Source: Pseudomonadota bacterium
GTDB lineage: Bacteria; Pseudomonadota; Alphaproteobacteria; Rhizobiales; Devosiaceae
Assembly: GCA_023415605.1 (NCBI GenBank)
Contig: JAEZKB010000052.1
Location: 1-63,994 of the forward strand
DNA: 63,994 bases
Reading direction: 5' to 3'
Below are positions 24,560 through 33,365 of the stretch, piece by piece (positions within the stretch are counted from its first letter, which is position 1; each line of letters begins with the position of its first letter). Made by a program: the position numbers and the translations under genes. The notes under the pieces were generated by a model, which was not told the origin of the DNA, did not search any database, and was given only the letters and a program-made list of their open reading frames with translations.

Positions 24560-26314
24560 TCAGCCCTTCATCATTGTGGCCAGCGGCTCGGCCGAAATGT
24601 TCTGCTCGATCTTGTCGGCTCCGGGCGTCTCCGGCAGCGCCTTGGCGAAATTCTCGCGATAGTCCGGCGGCATTTTCGGCGGCATCATCGGCTCGTACTG
24701 GTCGACCAGCGCCTCGATGATCACCGGCCCCGGCTCGGCAAAGGCCGCCGTCAGCGCCGCGTCGATGTCGACCTCCCGCGTGATGGAAAAGCCCCTGCCG
24801 CCCATGGCCTGCGCCGCCATGGCGAAGTCGATCGGCTGCAGCTCGCAGCCGAACTGCGGATTGCCCAGGAACATCATCTGCTCCCAGGCGATCTGGTTGA
24901 GCATGTTGTTCTTGATCACCAACAGCTTGAGCGGGATGCCGTAGCGCACCGCGGTCGAAAACTCGCCAAGTTGCATGGCAAATCCGCCATCGCCGACCAC
25001 GGCACAGATCTGCCGCCCCGGGAACGCAATGCCCGCCGCGATCGCATAGGTCAGCCCGCACGACATCGAGGCCAGCGCACCCGAGACGGCAAAGGCATTG
25101 CCATCCCTAAGGTCGATGTGCCGCGCCGCCAGCTCCGTATTCTGGCCCGAATCCGACGCCAGCACCGCGTTTGGCGCCATGCGTTCGCCGAAGCGGCGGA
25201 CCACCATCTGCGGCTTCAGCGGCTCGGCGACCCGCTCGGACGCCTCGCGCATCATCTGCCGCCAGCTCTCCATGCCGCGCTGCGCCATTTCGAGGAAGGA
25301 ACGATCATCCTTCTGCTGCAGCTGCCGGTTGAGCTGTTCGAGGCACTGCGCCGCATGGCCGACGAGACCGACATCGACCGGACACCGCAGCCCGATCCGC
25401 TCCGGGTTCCAGTCGATCTGCACCACCTTGGCCTGCCCCGGCTTGGGGTAGTATTCGATATAGGGAAAGGTCGAGCCGACGATCAGCAGCGCGTCGCAGC
25501 TTTCCATGATCTCCTGCGACGGCCGCGTGCCCAGAATGCCGATGCCGCCGGTGCATTGCGGATGGTCGTCGGCGATTACTGCCTTGCCGAGCAGTGCCTT
25601 GGCGATCGGAGCACCGAGCAGTTGCGCGGTCCGCTCCAGTTCATCGCGCGCCCCCGCGGCGCCGCGGCCGAGAAGGATGGCCACCCGCTTGGCACCGTTG
25701 AGAATGTCCGCGGCTCGGACGACCTCGCCGGCCGGCGGCACCAGCACTGGCGCGAACCACTGGTTGGTGACATGTCCGGGCCGGTTCCGCTTCGAGCGCT
25801 TGGCCTCGTCGACCGATTGCTCCTGCACATCGTTGGCGACCGAAATATGAGCCACGCCGTGGCGGCTGAGCGCCGTCCGGCAGGCGAGGCTCGCGGCATT
25901 CTCCATGTGCGCCGCATCGCTCACCTGCACGTTGAACTCGGCCACGTCGTTGAAGGCGCGGGTGAGGTCCACATCCTGCTGGGTGAATGTCTCGATGAGG
26001 TCGTGGAACTGCATGCCGGTGATCGCCAGCACCGGCACCTGGTCGAGCTTGGCGTCATAGAGTCCCGTGAGCAGATGCGTGCCGCCCGGTCCGGATGTCG
26101 CAAGGCAGACGCCGAGCTTGCCCGTCCACTTGGCATAGGCGCAGGCCATGAACGCCGCCGATTCTTCGTGCCGGACCTGGATGAAGCGGATGCGGTCCTG
26201 CCGCGTCCGCAGCGCTTCCATGATGCCGTTGATGCCGTCGCCCGGCAGCCCGAAGATCACCTCGACGTCCCAGGCGATCAGCGTCTCGATGAGGATGTCC
26301 GCTGCCGTGCTCAT
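24560..26314 (-). CDS. Thiamine pyrophosphate-dependent enzyme, pyruvate oxidase/acetolactate synthase-like
   Basis: 584 aa from the ATG at 26314. Three standard domains: the N-terminal pyrimidine-binding domain with catalytic Glu in QVRHEESAAFMA (E50/E51), a central domain with LGRGAAGARDELE, and the C-terminal diphosphate-binding domain with GDGGFAMQ followed by NN (IKNNML). The closest resemblance is to PoxB-type pyruvate oxidases and related decarboxylases of uncertain substrate, not to IlvB (no small subunit gene nearby). The C-terminal tail (DYRENFAKALPETPG) is characteristic of this subgroup. It leads the unit with the 45-aa, DUF983 and two-helix membrane genes. Confidence 0.8.
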   Translation of the reverse strand: MSTAADILIETLIAWDVEVIFGLPGDGINGIMEALRTRQDRIRFIQVRHEESAAFMACAYAKWTGKLGVCLATSGPGGTHLLTGLYDAKLDQVPVLAITGMQFHDLIETFTQQDVDLTRAFNDVAEFNVQVSDAAHMENAASLACRTALSRHGVAHISVANDVQEQSVDEAKRSKRNRPGHVTNQWFAPVLVPPAGEVVRAADILNGAKRVAILLGRGAAGARDELERTAQLLGAPIAKALLGKAVIADDHPQCTGGIGILGTRPSQEIMESCDALLIVGSTFPYIEYYPKPGQAKVVQIDWNPERIGLRCPVDVGLVGHAAQCLEQLNRQLQQKDDRSFLEMAQRGMESWRQMMREASERVAEPLKPQMVVRRFGERMAPNAVLASDSGQNTELAARHIDLRDGNAFAVSGALASMSCGLTYAIAAGIAFPGRQICAVVGDGGFAMQLGEFSTAVRYGIPLKLLVIKNNMLNQIAWEQMMFLGNPQFGCELQPIDFAMAAQAMGGRGFSITREVDIDAALTAAFAEPGPVIIEALVDQYEPMMPPKMPPDYRENFAKALPETPGADKIEQNISAEPLATMMKG

Positions 26315-26490
26315 GGTGTGGTCCCCGCCAAAACGGGGGCGGGGACGAGGTCCAGCGGATCGGCGTACGGCTGCGCAAGCATGGCAATCTCCTTGCCAGC
26401 CGAACTTGGCTGCCGCCGCATCGTTCCAGCCCGCCGCCGACGCAACCCACGCCTGCCCTGGAAGTTCGAGTCGGCAACAGGAGCATAGGA

Positions 26491-26703
26491 TTGGCGACAG
26501 GATCACACACGGCGTCGCGTTCGCGGCCCTACCGCATCGATTATTTCATGCAGAAGCACGGCCTGCCCCGCCCGGTGGCCGAGGCCATTCTCGCGGCCCA
26601 CGGCCACAACCGGGACGCCGCTAACGAGGCCGCCGAGGAGGCGAGCCGCCAGTTGCAGGTCGCCCCTGCTCAATCAGTAGCGTCCCAGGCAGAAACGGCA
26701 TGA
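26491..26703 (+). CDS. Small DUF3606-like protein
   Basis: About 70 aa if started at TTG 26491; an internal ATG lies at 26548. The core (YRIDYFMQKHGL, then AILAAHGHNRDAANEAAEEA) resembles the helix-turn-helix-like repeat of DUF3606 small proteins of Hyphomicrobiales, which often act in stress conditions but have no proven function. Its stop overlaps the start of the next gene (ATGA, 26700-26703), which supports real translation. The start is uncertain. Confidence 0.5.
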   Translation: MATGSHTASRSRPYRIDYFMQKHGLPRPVAEAILAAHGHNRDAANEAAEEASRQLQVAPAQSVASQAETA

Positions 26704-27128
26704 CCCAGAAATCCAATATCCCCGTCGATCCCGACTTCGGCCCCAACGATGCCGAGCTCGGCTTCCACGATCGCCGCCGCTCCGGGGCCGAGCCCAAGCA
26801 CGCCGCCGAGGGCAGCACGACACCCGGCACCTCCGGTCGTCCGCCGCTGACCGAGACACCCGAGGGCTCCGACGCCGTCGAGGACGCGAAATTCCTCGCC
26901 GACGCATTCGACATGCCGGCCAACCAGGCCGCCGACCTCGCCACTGCCAATCGTGGCGACGACGCCGAGCGGGTGCGCGACGAGGTCATCGAGCTGCAAA
27001 AGGACGAGCAGGATCCGCTGCTTGAGGGCAATCCCCTGCCCGAGCAGCCTGATGAGGCACCCGATCAGCCTAACACCATGCAGAAGCCGGTGGCTGATCG
27101 CAGCAATGACCGTGAGGGTGCCGGCTGA
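26700..27128 (+). CDS. Acidic, probably disordered hypothetical protein
   Basis: 142 aa, rich in Asp, Glu, Pro and Gly and lacking hydrophobic segments except a short helix around DAKFLADAFDMPANQAADLA (about 62-81). The rest looks intrinsically disordered, a composition seen in desiccation- or osmotic-stress proteins, but no motif is recognised. It is translationally coupled to the preceding DUF3606-like gene and convergent with the 96-aa gene at 27421 (2-bp gap). Confidence 0.55.
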   Translation: MTQKSNIPVDPDFGPNDAELGFHDRRRSGAEPKHAAEGSTTPGTSGRPPLTETPEGSDAVEDAKFLADAFDMPANQAADLATANRGDDAERVRDEVIELQKDEQDPLLEGNPLPEQPDEAPDQPNTMQKPVADRSNDREGAG

Positions 27129-27130
27129 GC

Positions 27131-27421
27131 CTACTTCGTCGTGTCGTCGCGGTGCGCCAGCAGTTCGTCGACCAGTTCGCGGTTGATGAGGTCGAGGCGC
27201 ATGACTACCCGTCTCGCCGCCTCGCGCGCCGGACCAGGCGGCAGCGCCCTGGCGATCCGCTCCCCATCGATAGCCTCGGACTCGAGGCAGGCAATGACGT
27301 CGGGCAGGTTCTCGACCCGCCGGCTCAGGGCGCCGCGCTTGTAGAGGTTCAGCCACGCATGGATGCGACCGCACCAGCCTGCCGGATGTTGCGAGTCGGG
27401 CGGTCCCTCGGCAGCGCTCAT
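27131..27421 (-). CDS. Hypothetical 96-aa protein
   Basis: 96 aa, soluble, mostly helical; a Trp-rich start (GWCGRIHAWLNLYKRGALSR, about 15-34) precedes two helices rich in Arg and Glu. The family is not recognised. Its ATG overlaps the stop of the 66-aa gene (ATGA), which in turn overlaps treZ, so these small genes are coupled to trehalose synthesis. A role in that pathway is suggested by position only. Confidence 0.55.
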   Translation of the reverse strand: MSAAEGPPDSQHPAGWCGRIHAWLNLYKRGALSRRVENLPDVIACLESEAIDGERIARALPPGPAREAARRVVMRLDLINRELVDELLAHRDDTTK

Positions 27422-27618
27422 GGTGCTGCCCTGCCGTCATGGTCCTTGGTCGCACGACCCTGCCGCGAGAGCTCCTTCGGTGCCGACACGAGTGGCACAT
27501 TGGGCTCCAGTTCTTGGAGACCGCCGTGCTGAATCGATTGGTCCAGCCCCCGCAGCACCACCTGCGCCAACACTGCGACCTTGGCGATCGAAAGGATGAC
27601 AGGCGGGCGCTCAGCCAT
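27418..27618 (-). CDS. Hypothetical 66-aa protein coupled to treZ
   Basis: 66 aa beginning MAERPPVILSIAKVAVLAQV. The N-terminal third is hydrophobic (one possible membrane or amphipathic helix) and the rest is polar. The start at 27618 overlaps the treZ stop by 8 bp and the stop overlaps the next start (ATGA), so it is probably a real gene in the treZ operon. No family recognised. Confidence 0.5.
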   Translation of the reverse strand: MAERPPVILSIAKVAVLAQVVLRGLDQSIQHGGLQELEPNVPLVSAPKELSRQGRATKDHDGRAAP

Positions 27619-29449
27619 TCGGCACCGCCTGTGGTTTCGACAGCCGGAACAGCACGCTCCATGGCGAGAGCGTGGTGCCCGTCGCAAACCCCTCGAGCCA
27701 AAGATGGTCCGCCGTCCAGAGTTCCAGTCCATCGACCGGCTCTGGCGATAGGTTGGCGACGAGACAGAGCTCCGAGCCATCGCCCAGCGTCCAACGGACT
27801 TCCACTGCCCGGTCATTGATCAGCTGCCAACGCCCGGCATCGGGACCCATATCGTAGAGCCGCGGCACGATCTCGCGCTTACGGATGTCGATGAGCCGGC
27901 GATAAAGCTGCAGGAAGGCGATATGCTCTTCTTTCTCCCGCTCATCCCACCGCAACTTGCAGAGGTCGAACGTGCTCTCCGCCATCGGGTCCGGCAGGTC
28001 ATCCGGCGTGCCCGCGGGGAAATGCTTCAGCTCCTCGCGTCTGCCCGCGCGGATCATTTCCGCCAGATCGTCACCAACATCGGTGAAAAAAGCGAAAGGC
28101 GATGTCGCCGCCCACTCCTCGCCCATGAAGAGAAGCGGGATCTGCGGGCTCAGTAGCACGATGGCTGCAGCCGCTCGCACCGCCTCACGGGGCACAAGTG
28201 ACGTTAGGCGCTCGCCCAGCGGCCTGTTGCCGGCCTGGTCGTGGTTCTGCGCATAGGCGACGAACGCCGTGGGCGGCAGGTGCGTACTGGGCTCGCCCTT
28301 GTGGCGGCCTTCGAACTCCATGTATTCGCCCTGCCAGCTCAGGCCTTCCGCCAGTGCCCGCCCCAGAAGATCCGGCCGTCCGGCGAAATCGGCATAGTAC
28401 CAGTGGCTCTCGCCGGTGAGTGCCGAATGGATCGCGTGGTGGATGTCATCGCTCCACTGCGCCGTATAGAGCCCGGATGTGCCGTCTTCACGCCTGTTCA
28501 GCCAGCCGGATTGATTGAGCGCGTTCTCGGCCACTAGATGGATGTGGCGTCCATCGGTTGCGCCCCGGATCTGCTCGGCCAGGTCGTGCAAGAGATGCCT
28601 GGGGCCCGTGTCCATGATCTCGTGCACCGCGTCGAAGCGCAGGCCATCGAAGCGATATTCGTTAAGCCAGTAGCGGGCATTGGCGTGCACGAAGTCGCGG
28701 ATCATGTGCGAGCCTTCATCATCGTAGTTCACAGCGGGGCCCCAAGGCGTCGCGTGCTTGTCGGTCATCACCGGCGCATAGATGCTGAGGTAATTCCCCT
28801 TCGGCCCGAAGTGGTTGTAAACCACGTCGAGAAACACCGTCAGCCCGCGGTGATGCGCGGCGTCGATGAAGGCCTTGAGATCGTCCGGCCGGCCATAAAG
28901 CGCGTGCGGCGCAAACAGCAGCGCGCCGTCATAGCCCCAGTTCCAGCGCCCGCGGAACTCCGCGATCGGCATCAGCTCGATCGCGGTGATACCCAGGTCC
29001 ACCAGTTCGTCGAGCCGCTCCATCGCTGCCCGGTAGGTGCCTTCCGGCGTGAAGGTGCCCACGTGGAGCTCATAGAGGATCGTTTCCTCCCATGGCCGGC
29101 CGCGCCAGCCGGCATCGTTCCACTCGAAGCTGCGCGGATCGATGACCTCGCTCGGCCCCTCGATCCCCTCCGGCTGATAGCGCGAGGCTGGGTCGGGCAC
29201 CTCGGTGCCGTCGTCGAGCACGAAGCGATAGAGGTTGCCCGCCCGGGCGCCCTCGACCTCGGCTTCGTACCAGCCGCGCCCGACTGGCAACATCGGTAGC
29301 ACGCGCGGCGGATTGTAGAGTTTGAGTGAAACGGCTTTGGCGCCGGGCGCCCAGAGCCGGAAGCGGACACCGCCGGGAATGATCTGGGTGCCGAACTTGC
29401 TTTCCTGTTCACGGGTGATTGGATAGGTGGGGGAAAAATGCGTGTTCAT
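27611..29449 (-). CDS. treZ: Malto-oligosyltrehalose trehalohydrolase
   Basis: 612 aa. TreZ hydrolyses the terminal maltooligosyl-trehalose to release trehalose. An N-terminal beta domain (GVRFRLWAPGAKAVSL) precedes the GH13 barrel: DVVYNHFGP, the nucleophile D273 in FDGLRFDAVHE, the acid/base E308 in LVAENALN, and the transition-state Asp in AYAQNHDQAGNRPLG. LLFMGEEWAA and the TreZ-specific C-terminal beta domain follow. It is divergent from treY, its pathway partner, with a 13-bp inverted repeat in the intergenic region. No treX debranching gene is in the window. Confidence 0.94.
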   Translation of the reverse strand: MNTHFSPTYPITREQESKFGTQIIPGGVRFRLWAPGAKAVSLKLYNPPRVLPMLPVGRGWYEAEVEGARAGNLYRFVLDDGTEVPDPASRYQPEGIEGPSEVIDPRSFEWNDAGWRGRPWEETILYELHVGTFTPEGTYRAAMERLDELVDLGITAIELMPIAEFRGRWNWGYDGALLFAPHALYGRPDDLKAFIDAAHHRGLTVFLDVVYNHFGPKGNYLSIYAPVMTDKHATPWGPAVNYDDEGSHMIRDFVHANARYWLNEYRFDGLRFDAVHEIMDTGPRHLLHDLAEQIRGATDGRHIHLVAENALNQSGWLNRREDGTSGLYTAQWSDDIHHAIHSALTGESHWYYADFAGRPDLLGRALAEGLSWQGEYMEFEGRHKGEPSTHLPPTAFVAYAQNHDQAGNRPLGERLTSLVPREAVRAAAAIVLLSPQIPLLFMGEEWAATSPFAFFTDVGDDLAEMIRAGRREELKHFPAGTPDDLPDPMAESTFDLCKLRWDEREKEEHIAFLQLYRRLIDIRKREIVPRLYDMGPDAGRWQLINDRAVEVRWTLGDGSELCLVANLSPEPVDGLELWTADHLWLEGFATGTTLSPWSVLFRLSKPQAVPNG

Positions 29450-29524
29450 AGTCTTCGCCGGTTTATGCTCTCAGGATCGGAATATCGGTCGGGCCCAGCG
29501 GTTCCCCCATTCAACAAACGTTAG

Positions 29525-29564
29525 GGGCCCGGCCAACATAAGTTAGGAAACGTTGGCCGGACCC
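29525..29564. promoter_or_regulatory. Inverted repeat between treZ and treY
   Basis: GGGCCCGGCCAAC (29525-29537) and GTTGGCCGGACCC (29552-29564) are complementary at 12 of 13 positions with a 14-bp spacer. It is a candidate operator or transcript hairpin for the divergent trehalose genes. It covers the most upstream possible treY start. Confidence 0.5.
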
Positions 29565-32321
29565 TGGTTCAGAGCACTCATTTTACCGACGCACGCAAGA
29601 ATAGCGTGGGCGGAGAACCGATCGGCTCGACAGGAGTTGACGAGGGTCCCCCTCTCATCGACCCGGCGAAAATTGACTGCTCATCCCGTCCCCCGCAGCA
29701 CCTATCGGCTGCAGCTCACCGCTGACTTCACCTTCCAGCATGCTGCCGGACTCGTGCCCTATCTCGACGACCTCGGCATCAGCCATGTCTACCTCTCGCC
29801 CATCCTCAAGGCGCGGCGCGGCAGCACGCATGGCTACGACACCGTCGATCACACCCGCATCAGCCCCGAGCTCGGGGGCGAGGACGGCTTCCGCGATCTG
29901 GCCAGCCGCTTGAAGCAGCGTGGCATGGGCATCGTCCTCGATATCGTGCCCAATCACATGGGCGTCGGTGGCGACGAGAATGCGCTTTGGCTGGATCTCC
30001 TCGAGTGGGGTGAGGCGAGCCGCTACGCCGACTGGTTCGACATCAACTGGTCGCCCTCTGATCCGAGCCTGACCGGTAAGCTGCTGGTACCGTTCCTAGG
30101 TTCCACCTATGCCGACGCTCTCGGCAACGGCGCCCTGTCGCTGCGCTTCGACGCAGAAGCCGGCGACTTCTCCATCTGGGCCGAGAACACCCACAAGCTG
30201 CCGCTCACCCCCGCAAGCTACCACGACCTTCCGCTCGGTCTCGACAGTCCTCCCGACGCAACGCTCCTGGCCGCGCCCGGCACCGCCGCAGAGGAACTGA
30301 AGACCCGGCTACGCGACCTCCCGGCCACCGCCATCGAGAGCCTGGTCTCCGAGGTCAACGCCTCCCCTGACCGCCTGCACAAGCTGATTCAGCAGCAGCA
30401 CTGGCGCCCCGCCCGCTATTCCGTCGCTGCCGACGACATCAACTATCGCCGCTTCTTCATCGTCTCCGATCTCGCCGCCGTCAGCGTCGAGCGTGACGAT
30501 GTCTTCGAGCACGTGCACCGCATCCCCCTTCAGCTCGTCGAGGAGGGTCTCGTCGATGGCCTTCGCGTCGACCACATCGATGGCCTCAGGGACCCCAAGG
30601 CCTACTGCCTGCGCTTGCGAGAACGCAGTCCGCGCCCGATCTATCTGGTCGTCGAAAAGATCCTTGCCCCGCATGAGCGGCTGCGCGCCGACTGGAACGT
30701 CGATGGCACTACCGGCTACGAGTTCGCCACCGCCGTCACCCAGCTGCTGACCGACCCAACGGCAGAGGCGAGCCTCACTCGCCTGTACAAAGAGCAGGCT
30801 GGATCGCAGCCCGACGTCCCCAGCATCGAGCGCTCCACCAAGCTCGGTATCATCGACTACGAGATGGCGGCCGAACTTGATGCCCTCACCATGCGCCTTC
30901 ATGGCCTGGCGCGGCAGAACCTCAAGAGCGCCGACATCACCCGCAACGCGCTCCGCACTGCGCTCCGCGCCTATGTCGCCGCCCTGCCGCTCTACCGCAC
31001 TTATGTCGACAGCGACCCGTTGCACGAGGTCGACCGGCGCAATATTGCCGTCGCCCTCGCCTCAGCCCGCCGCGAGACCCCGCAGGTCGATCCCGCCGTG
31101 TTCGACTTCCTCGAACAGGTTCTACTCTGCGAACTTGCCAGCCCCGATGGCGAGTACGACGCCGCGGACGTCCTCGATATCGCCCAGCGCGTCCAGCAAT
31201 ATACCGGCCCGGTCATGGCCAAGGGCCTCGAGGACACCGCACTCTATCGCTTCCACCGCCTCATCTCGCTCAGCGATGTAGGCGAGAAACCCGACCGCTT
31301 CGGTCGCAGCATCGATGCCTTCCACGATTTCTGCCGCGCCCAGGCCGCGGAATTTCCGCACGGCCTGCTCACCACATCGAGCCATGACACCAAGCGCGGC
31401 GAAGACACTCGCGCCCGCATAACCGTTCTCAGCGGCTGCGCCGACGAATGGGGCGATCACGTGCGGCACTGGACCGGCCTGCTGGCTGCCGCCGGCGCCC
31501 CAGAAATCGACGGCAACGACCGCTACTATTTCTTTCAGATGCTGCTGGGCGCCTGGCCCACCGAGTTCGACCCCATCGGCGAGCTCGACCGCGACCGTCT
31601 CGCCCGCTTCGCCGAACGCCTTGACGCCGCCATGCTGAAATCCGTGCGTGAAGCCCGGCAGCGCACCAACTGGACCGTTCCCAAGTCGGACTACGAAGAG
31701 GCGGTGAGCCGTTACGTCAAGACGGCGCTCGACCCCGCCGGCGACTTCCTGACCTCATTCCGTGCCTTCGAGCGCAGGGTCGGACCGCTCGGCGCCCAGA
31801 ACGGCCTGGCGGAGCTCGCCTTGAAGCTCACCGTCCCCGGTGTCCCCGACATCTATCAGGGCGCCGAATATTGGGAGCAGAGCCTCGTCGACCCCGACAA
31901 TCGCCGGCCCGTCGACTTCGACCGGCGCAGCGCCACATTGGCGGCCGAGGCCGATCTCGAGACCGCCAGCCGCCACTGGCGCACCGGCAGCATCAAGCAA
32001 GGGCTGGCGCAGCGCCTGCTCCAACTGCGCCGCGACCTCCCCGACCTCTTCGCCGACGGCGACTATACCCCTCTCGTCGTCGACTATGCCGACGACTCCG
32101 TCCTCGCCTTCACCCGGGCGACCAAGACCCATACCCTGCTGGTCTGCGTCCGCCTCTTCCCCTGGCGTCCCCGCCCTTGGGAGGACGCCCGCCTCCGCCT
32201 GCCCCATCCCGCAACATCGTGGTCGACCCGGGTCGGCACCCTGGATCGGGAGGACGACACCATTCGCGTGAGTTTCGATCGGCTGCCCGTCGCCATCGCC
32301 GTGGCCACGCGTCAGCCCTAG
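29553..32321 (+). CDS. treY: Malto-oligosyltrehalose synthase
   Basis: Up to 922 aa. TreY isomerises the reducing-end alpha-1,4 bond of maltodextrins to alpha-1,1, feeding TreZ. GH13 motifs: DIVPNHMGV, the nucleophile Asp in GLRVDHIDGLRDP, the acid/base Glu in YLVVEKIL and the Asp in TTSSHDTKRGED. The family N-terminus PRSTYRLQLTADFTF begins at residue 46, so the true start is uncertain: TTG 29553 has an AGGA before it but lies in an inverted repeat, TTG 29637 has GGAG with no spacing, and TTG 29673 best fits the family but has no ribosome site. No ATG is suitable. Confidence 0.93.
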   Translation: MAGPWFRALILPTHARIAWAENRSARQELTRVPLSSTRRKLTAHPVPRSTYRLQLTADFTFQHAAGLVPYLDDLGISHVYLSPILKARRGSTHGYDTVDHTRISPELGGEDGFRDLASRLKQRGMGIVLDIVPNHMGVGGDENALWLDLLEWGEASRYADWFDINWSPSDPSLTGKLLVPFLGSTYADALGNGALSLRFDAEAGDFSIWAENTHKLPLTPASYHDLPLGLDSPPDATLLAAPGTAAEELKTRLRDLPATAIESLVSEVNASPDRLHKLIQQQHWRPARYSVAADDINYRRFFIVSDLAAVSVERDDVFEHVHRIPLQLVEEGLVDGLRVDHIDGLRDPKAYCLRLRERSPRPIYLVVEKILAPHERLRADWNVDGTTGYEFATAVTQLLTDPTAEASLTRLYKEQAGSQPDVPSIERSTKLGIIDYEMAAELDALTMRLHGLARQNLKSADITRNALRTALRAYVAALPLYRTYVDSDPLHEVDRRNIAVALASARRETPQVDPAVFDFLEQVLLCELASPDGEYDAADVLDIAQRVQQYTGPVMAKGLEDTALYRFHRLISLSDVGEKPDRFGRSIDAFHDFCRAQAAEFPHGLLTTSSHDTKRGEDTRARITVLSGCADEWGDHVRHWTGLLAAAGAPEIDGNDRYYFFQMLLGAWPTEFDPIGELDRDRLARFAERLDAAMLKSVREARQRTNWTVPKSDYEEAVSRYVKTALDPAGDFLTSFRAFERRVGPLGAQNGLAELALKLTVPGVPDIYQGAEYWEQSLVDPDNRRPVDFDRRSATLAAEADLETASRHWRTGSIKQGLAQRLLQLRRDLPDLFADGDYTPLVVDYADDSVLAFTRATKTHTLLVCVRLFPWRPRPWEDARLRLPHPATSWSTRVGTLDREDDTIRVSFDRLPVAIAVATRQP

Positions 32322-32406
32322 CCGGTTACCGCAACCAGGTCGGTCGGGATCACGTCCGGGTGTAGCCGTCGAGAACACGAACGACACACCGCCTACCGTC
32401 GCACGA

Positions 32407-32449
32407 TGAAAGTTCATGGTCCGGGCTGACGACCAACCATGCACTTTCA
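32407..32449. repeat. Long hairpin downstream of treY
   Basis: TGAAAGTTCATGGT (32407-32420) and ACCATGCACTTTCA (32436-32449) are complementary at 13 of 14 positions with a 15-nt loop. The 360-bp gap between treY and the Crp-like gene holds this, the TGCAACC repeat at 32534 and no visible gene. No T-run follows, so a terminator role is doubtful. Confidence 0.5.
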
Positions 32450-32533
32450 CGGCCAGACCTTGGACTTTCTGGCTGCCAGCGACGCCTTTGATGGGTGGCA
32501 AGTCGTCCTCAATCCGCTCAACCTATGTTATTT

Positions 32534-32568
32534 TGCAACCCTGTGCTCTGCTGCACATTAAGGTTGCA
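32534..32568. promoter_or_regulatory. Inverted repeat upstream of the Crp/Fnr-like gene
   Basis: TGCAACC (32534-32540) and GGTTGCA (32562-32568) form a perfect inverted repeat, with GTGC-TCTGCT-GCAC nested inside. It lies about 115-150 bp upstream of the regulator start. TTGCAACC recurs at 41330-41337 upstream of the glycoside operon. Confidence 0.45.
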
Positions 32569-32681
32569 GGTGCTGGCTACCCGTCGCTACGGCGAAAAGG
32601 CCAGCCTGGAGGGCGACTATCCGCTTCCTCCCTGATCTTGCGGATGCCGATGCGGGGCATATCAAGACAGGCGAGGTCGAC

Positions 32682-33365
32682 ATGAGTACCGTTTCCATAG
32701 CTATTTCTCGAACACGCCGACTGGTCGAAGCCCTGCGCGGCAAGGCTTTGCAGTTGCACCATCACGATGCTCAGGAAGAAATCGAGGAGATGGCCGAAGG
32801 TCTGCAGATCGTCCTCGACGGGGCGATCGTGCGCCACCGCTTCTTGTCAGATGGCCGCTGCCAGGGCGTCGCCATCTACTATCGCGACGACATCTTCAAC
32901 CTCGGCCGCTACCTGGATGACGTCGATTTCGGTGACGTCCTGGTGGCGCTCAAAGGCACCGTCACAGCCTCTGTTCATCCCGAAGATCTTGCCGAACTGA
33001 TCGGCCCGCAAACCGAAGGCCCGGGACTCTCGGCTTTGGTCCTCCGCGAGCTTAACATCGCACGCGAACGCGTCATCTCCCTCGGCCAGCGCAGCTCGTT
33101 GGAATCCATGGCACATTTCCTTTGCGAAACCATGATCCGCAACCGGTCGCGGCACGCCAACTCGCCGCAGCTCAGCTGCCGCCTCGCCTTGTCGCAAGAT
33201 ATGCTGGGCGGCATTCTGGGCATCTCGGCAGTCCATACCAACCGCACCCTCAAGGAGCTGCGGGCCTTGGGACTGGCCGACCACTCCGATCACCTCCTCA
33301 CCATCCACGATTTCGGCGGGCTGGCGAGGGTCGGCGGTTTCGACGACGGTTACCTCGCCGCCTGA
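32682..33365 (+). CDS. Crp/Fnr-family transcriptional regulator
   Basis: 227 aa. The N-terminal ~125 residues fit a cyclic-nucleotide-binding-like beta roll (GAIVRHRFLSDGRCQGVAIY, GDVLVALKGTVTASV) but lack the phosphate-binding cassette of CRP and the Fnr cysteines. A long helix and a C-terminal winged helix (LSQDMLGGILGISAVHTNRT, about 169-188, followed by LKELRALGL) match HTH_Crp_2. Such proteins in Hyphomicrobiales often respond to redox, light or stress. It overlaps the end of the convergent glycosidase gene by 16 bp and sits between the trehalose and glycoside genes, so it may regulate either. Confidence 0.82.
   Translation: MSTVSIAISRTRRLVEALRGKALQLHHHDAQEEIEEMAEGLQIVLDGAIVRHRFLSDGRCQGVAIYYRDDIFNLGRYLDDVDFGDVLVALKGTVTASVHPEDLAELIGPQTEGPGLSALVLRELNIARERVISLGQRSSLESMAHFLCETMIRNRSRHANSPQLSCRLALSQDMLGGILGISAVHTNRTLKELRALGLADHSDHLLTIHDFGGLARVGGFDDGYLAA

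Noticed and set aside
24971..26488. Long plus-strand reading frame (505 codons)
   Set aside because: Antisense to the TPP enzyme; Arg/His-rich translation without any motif.
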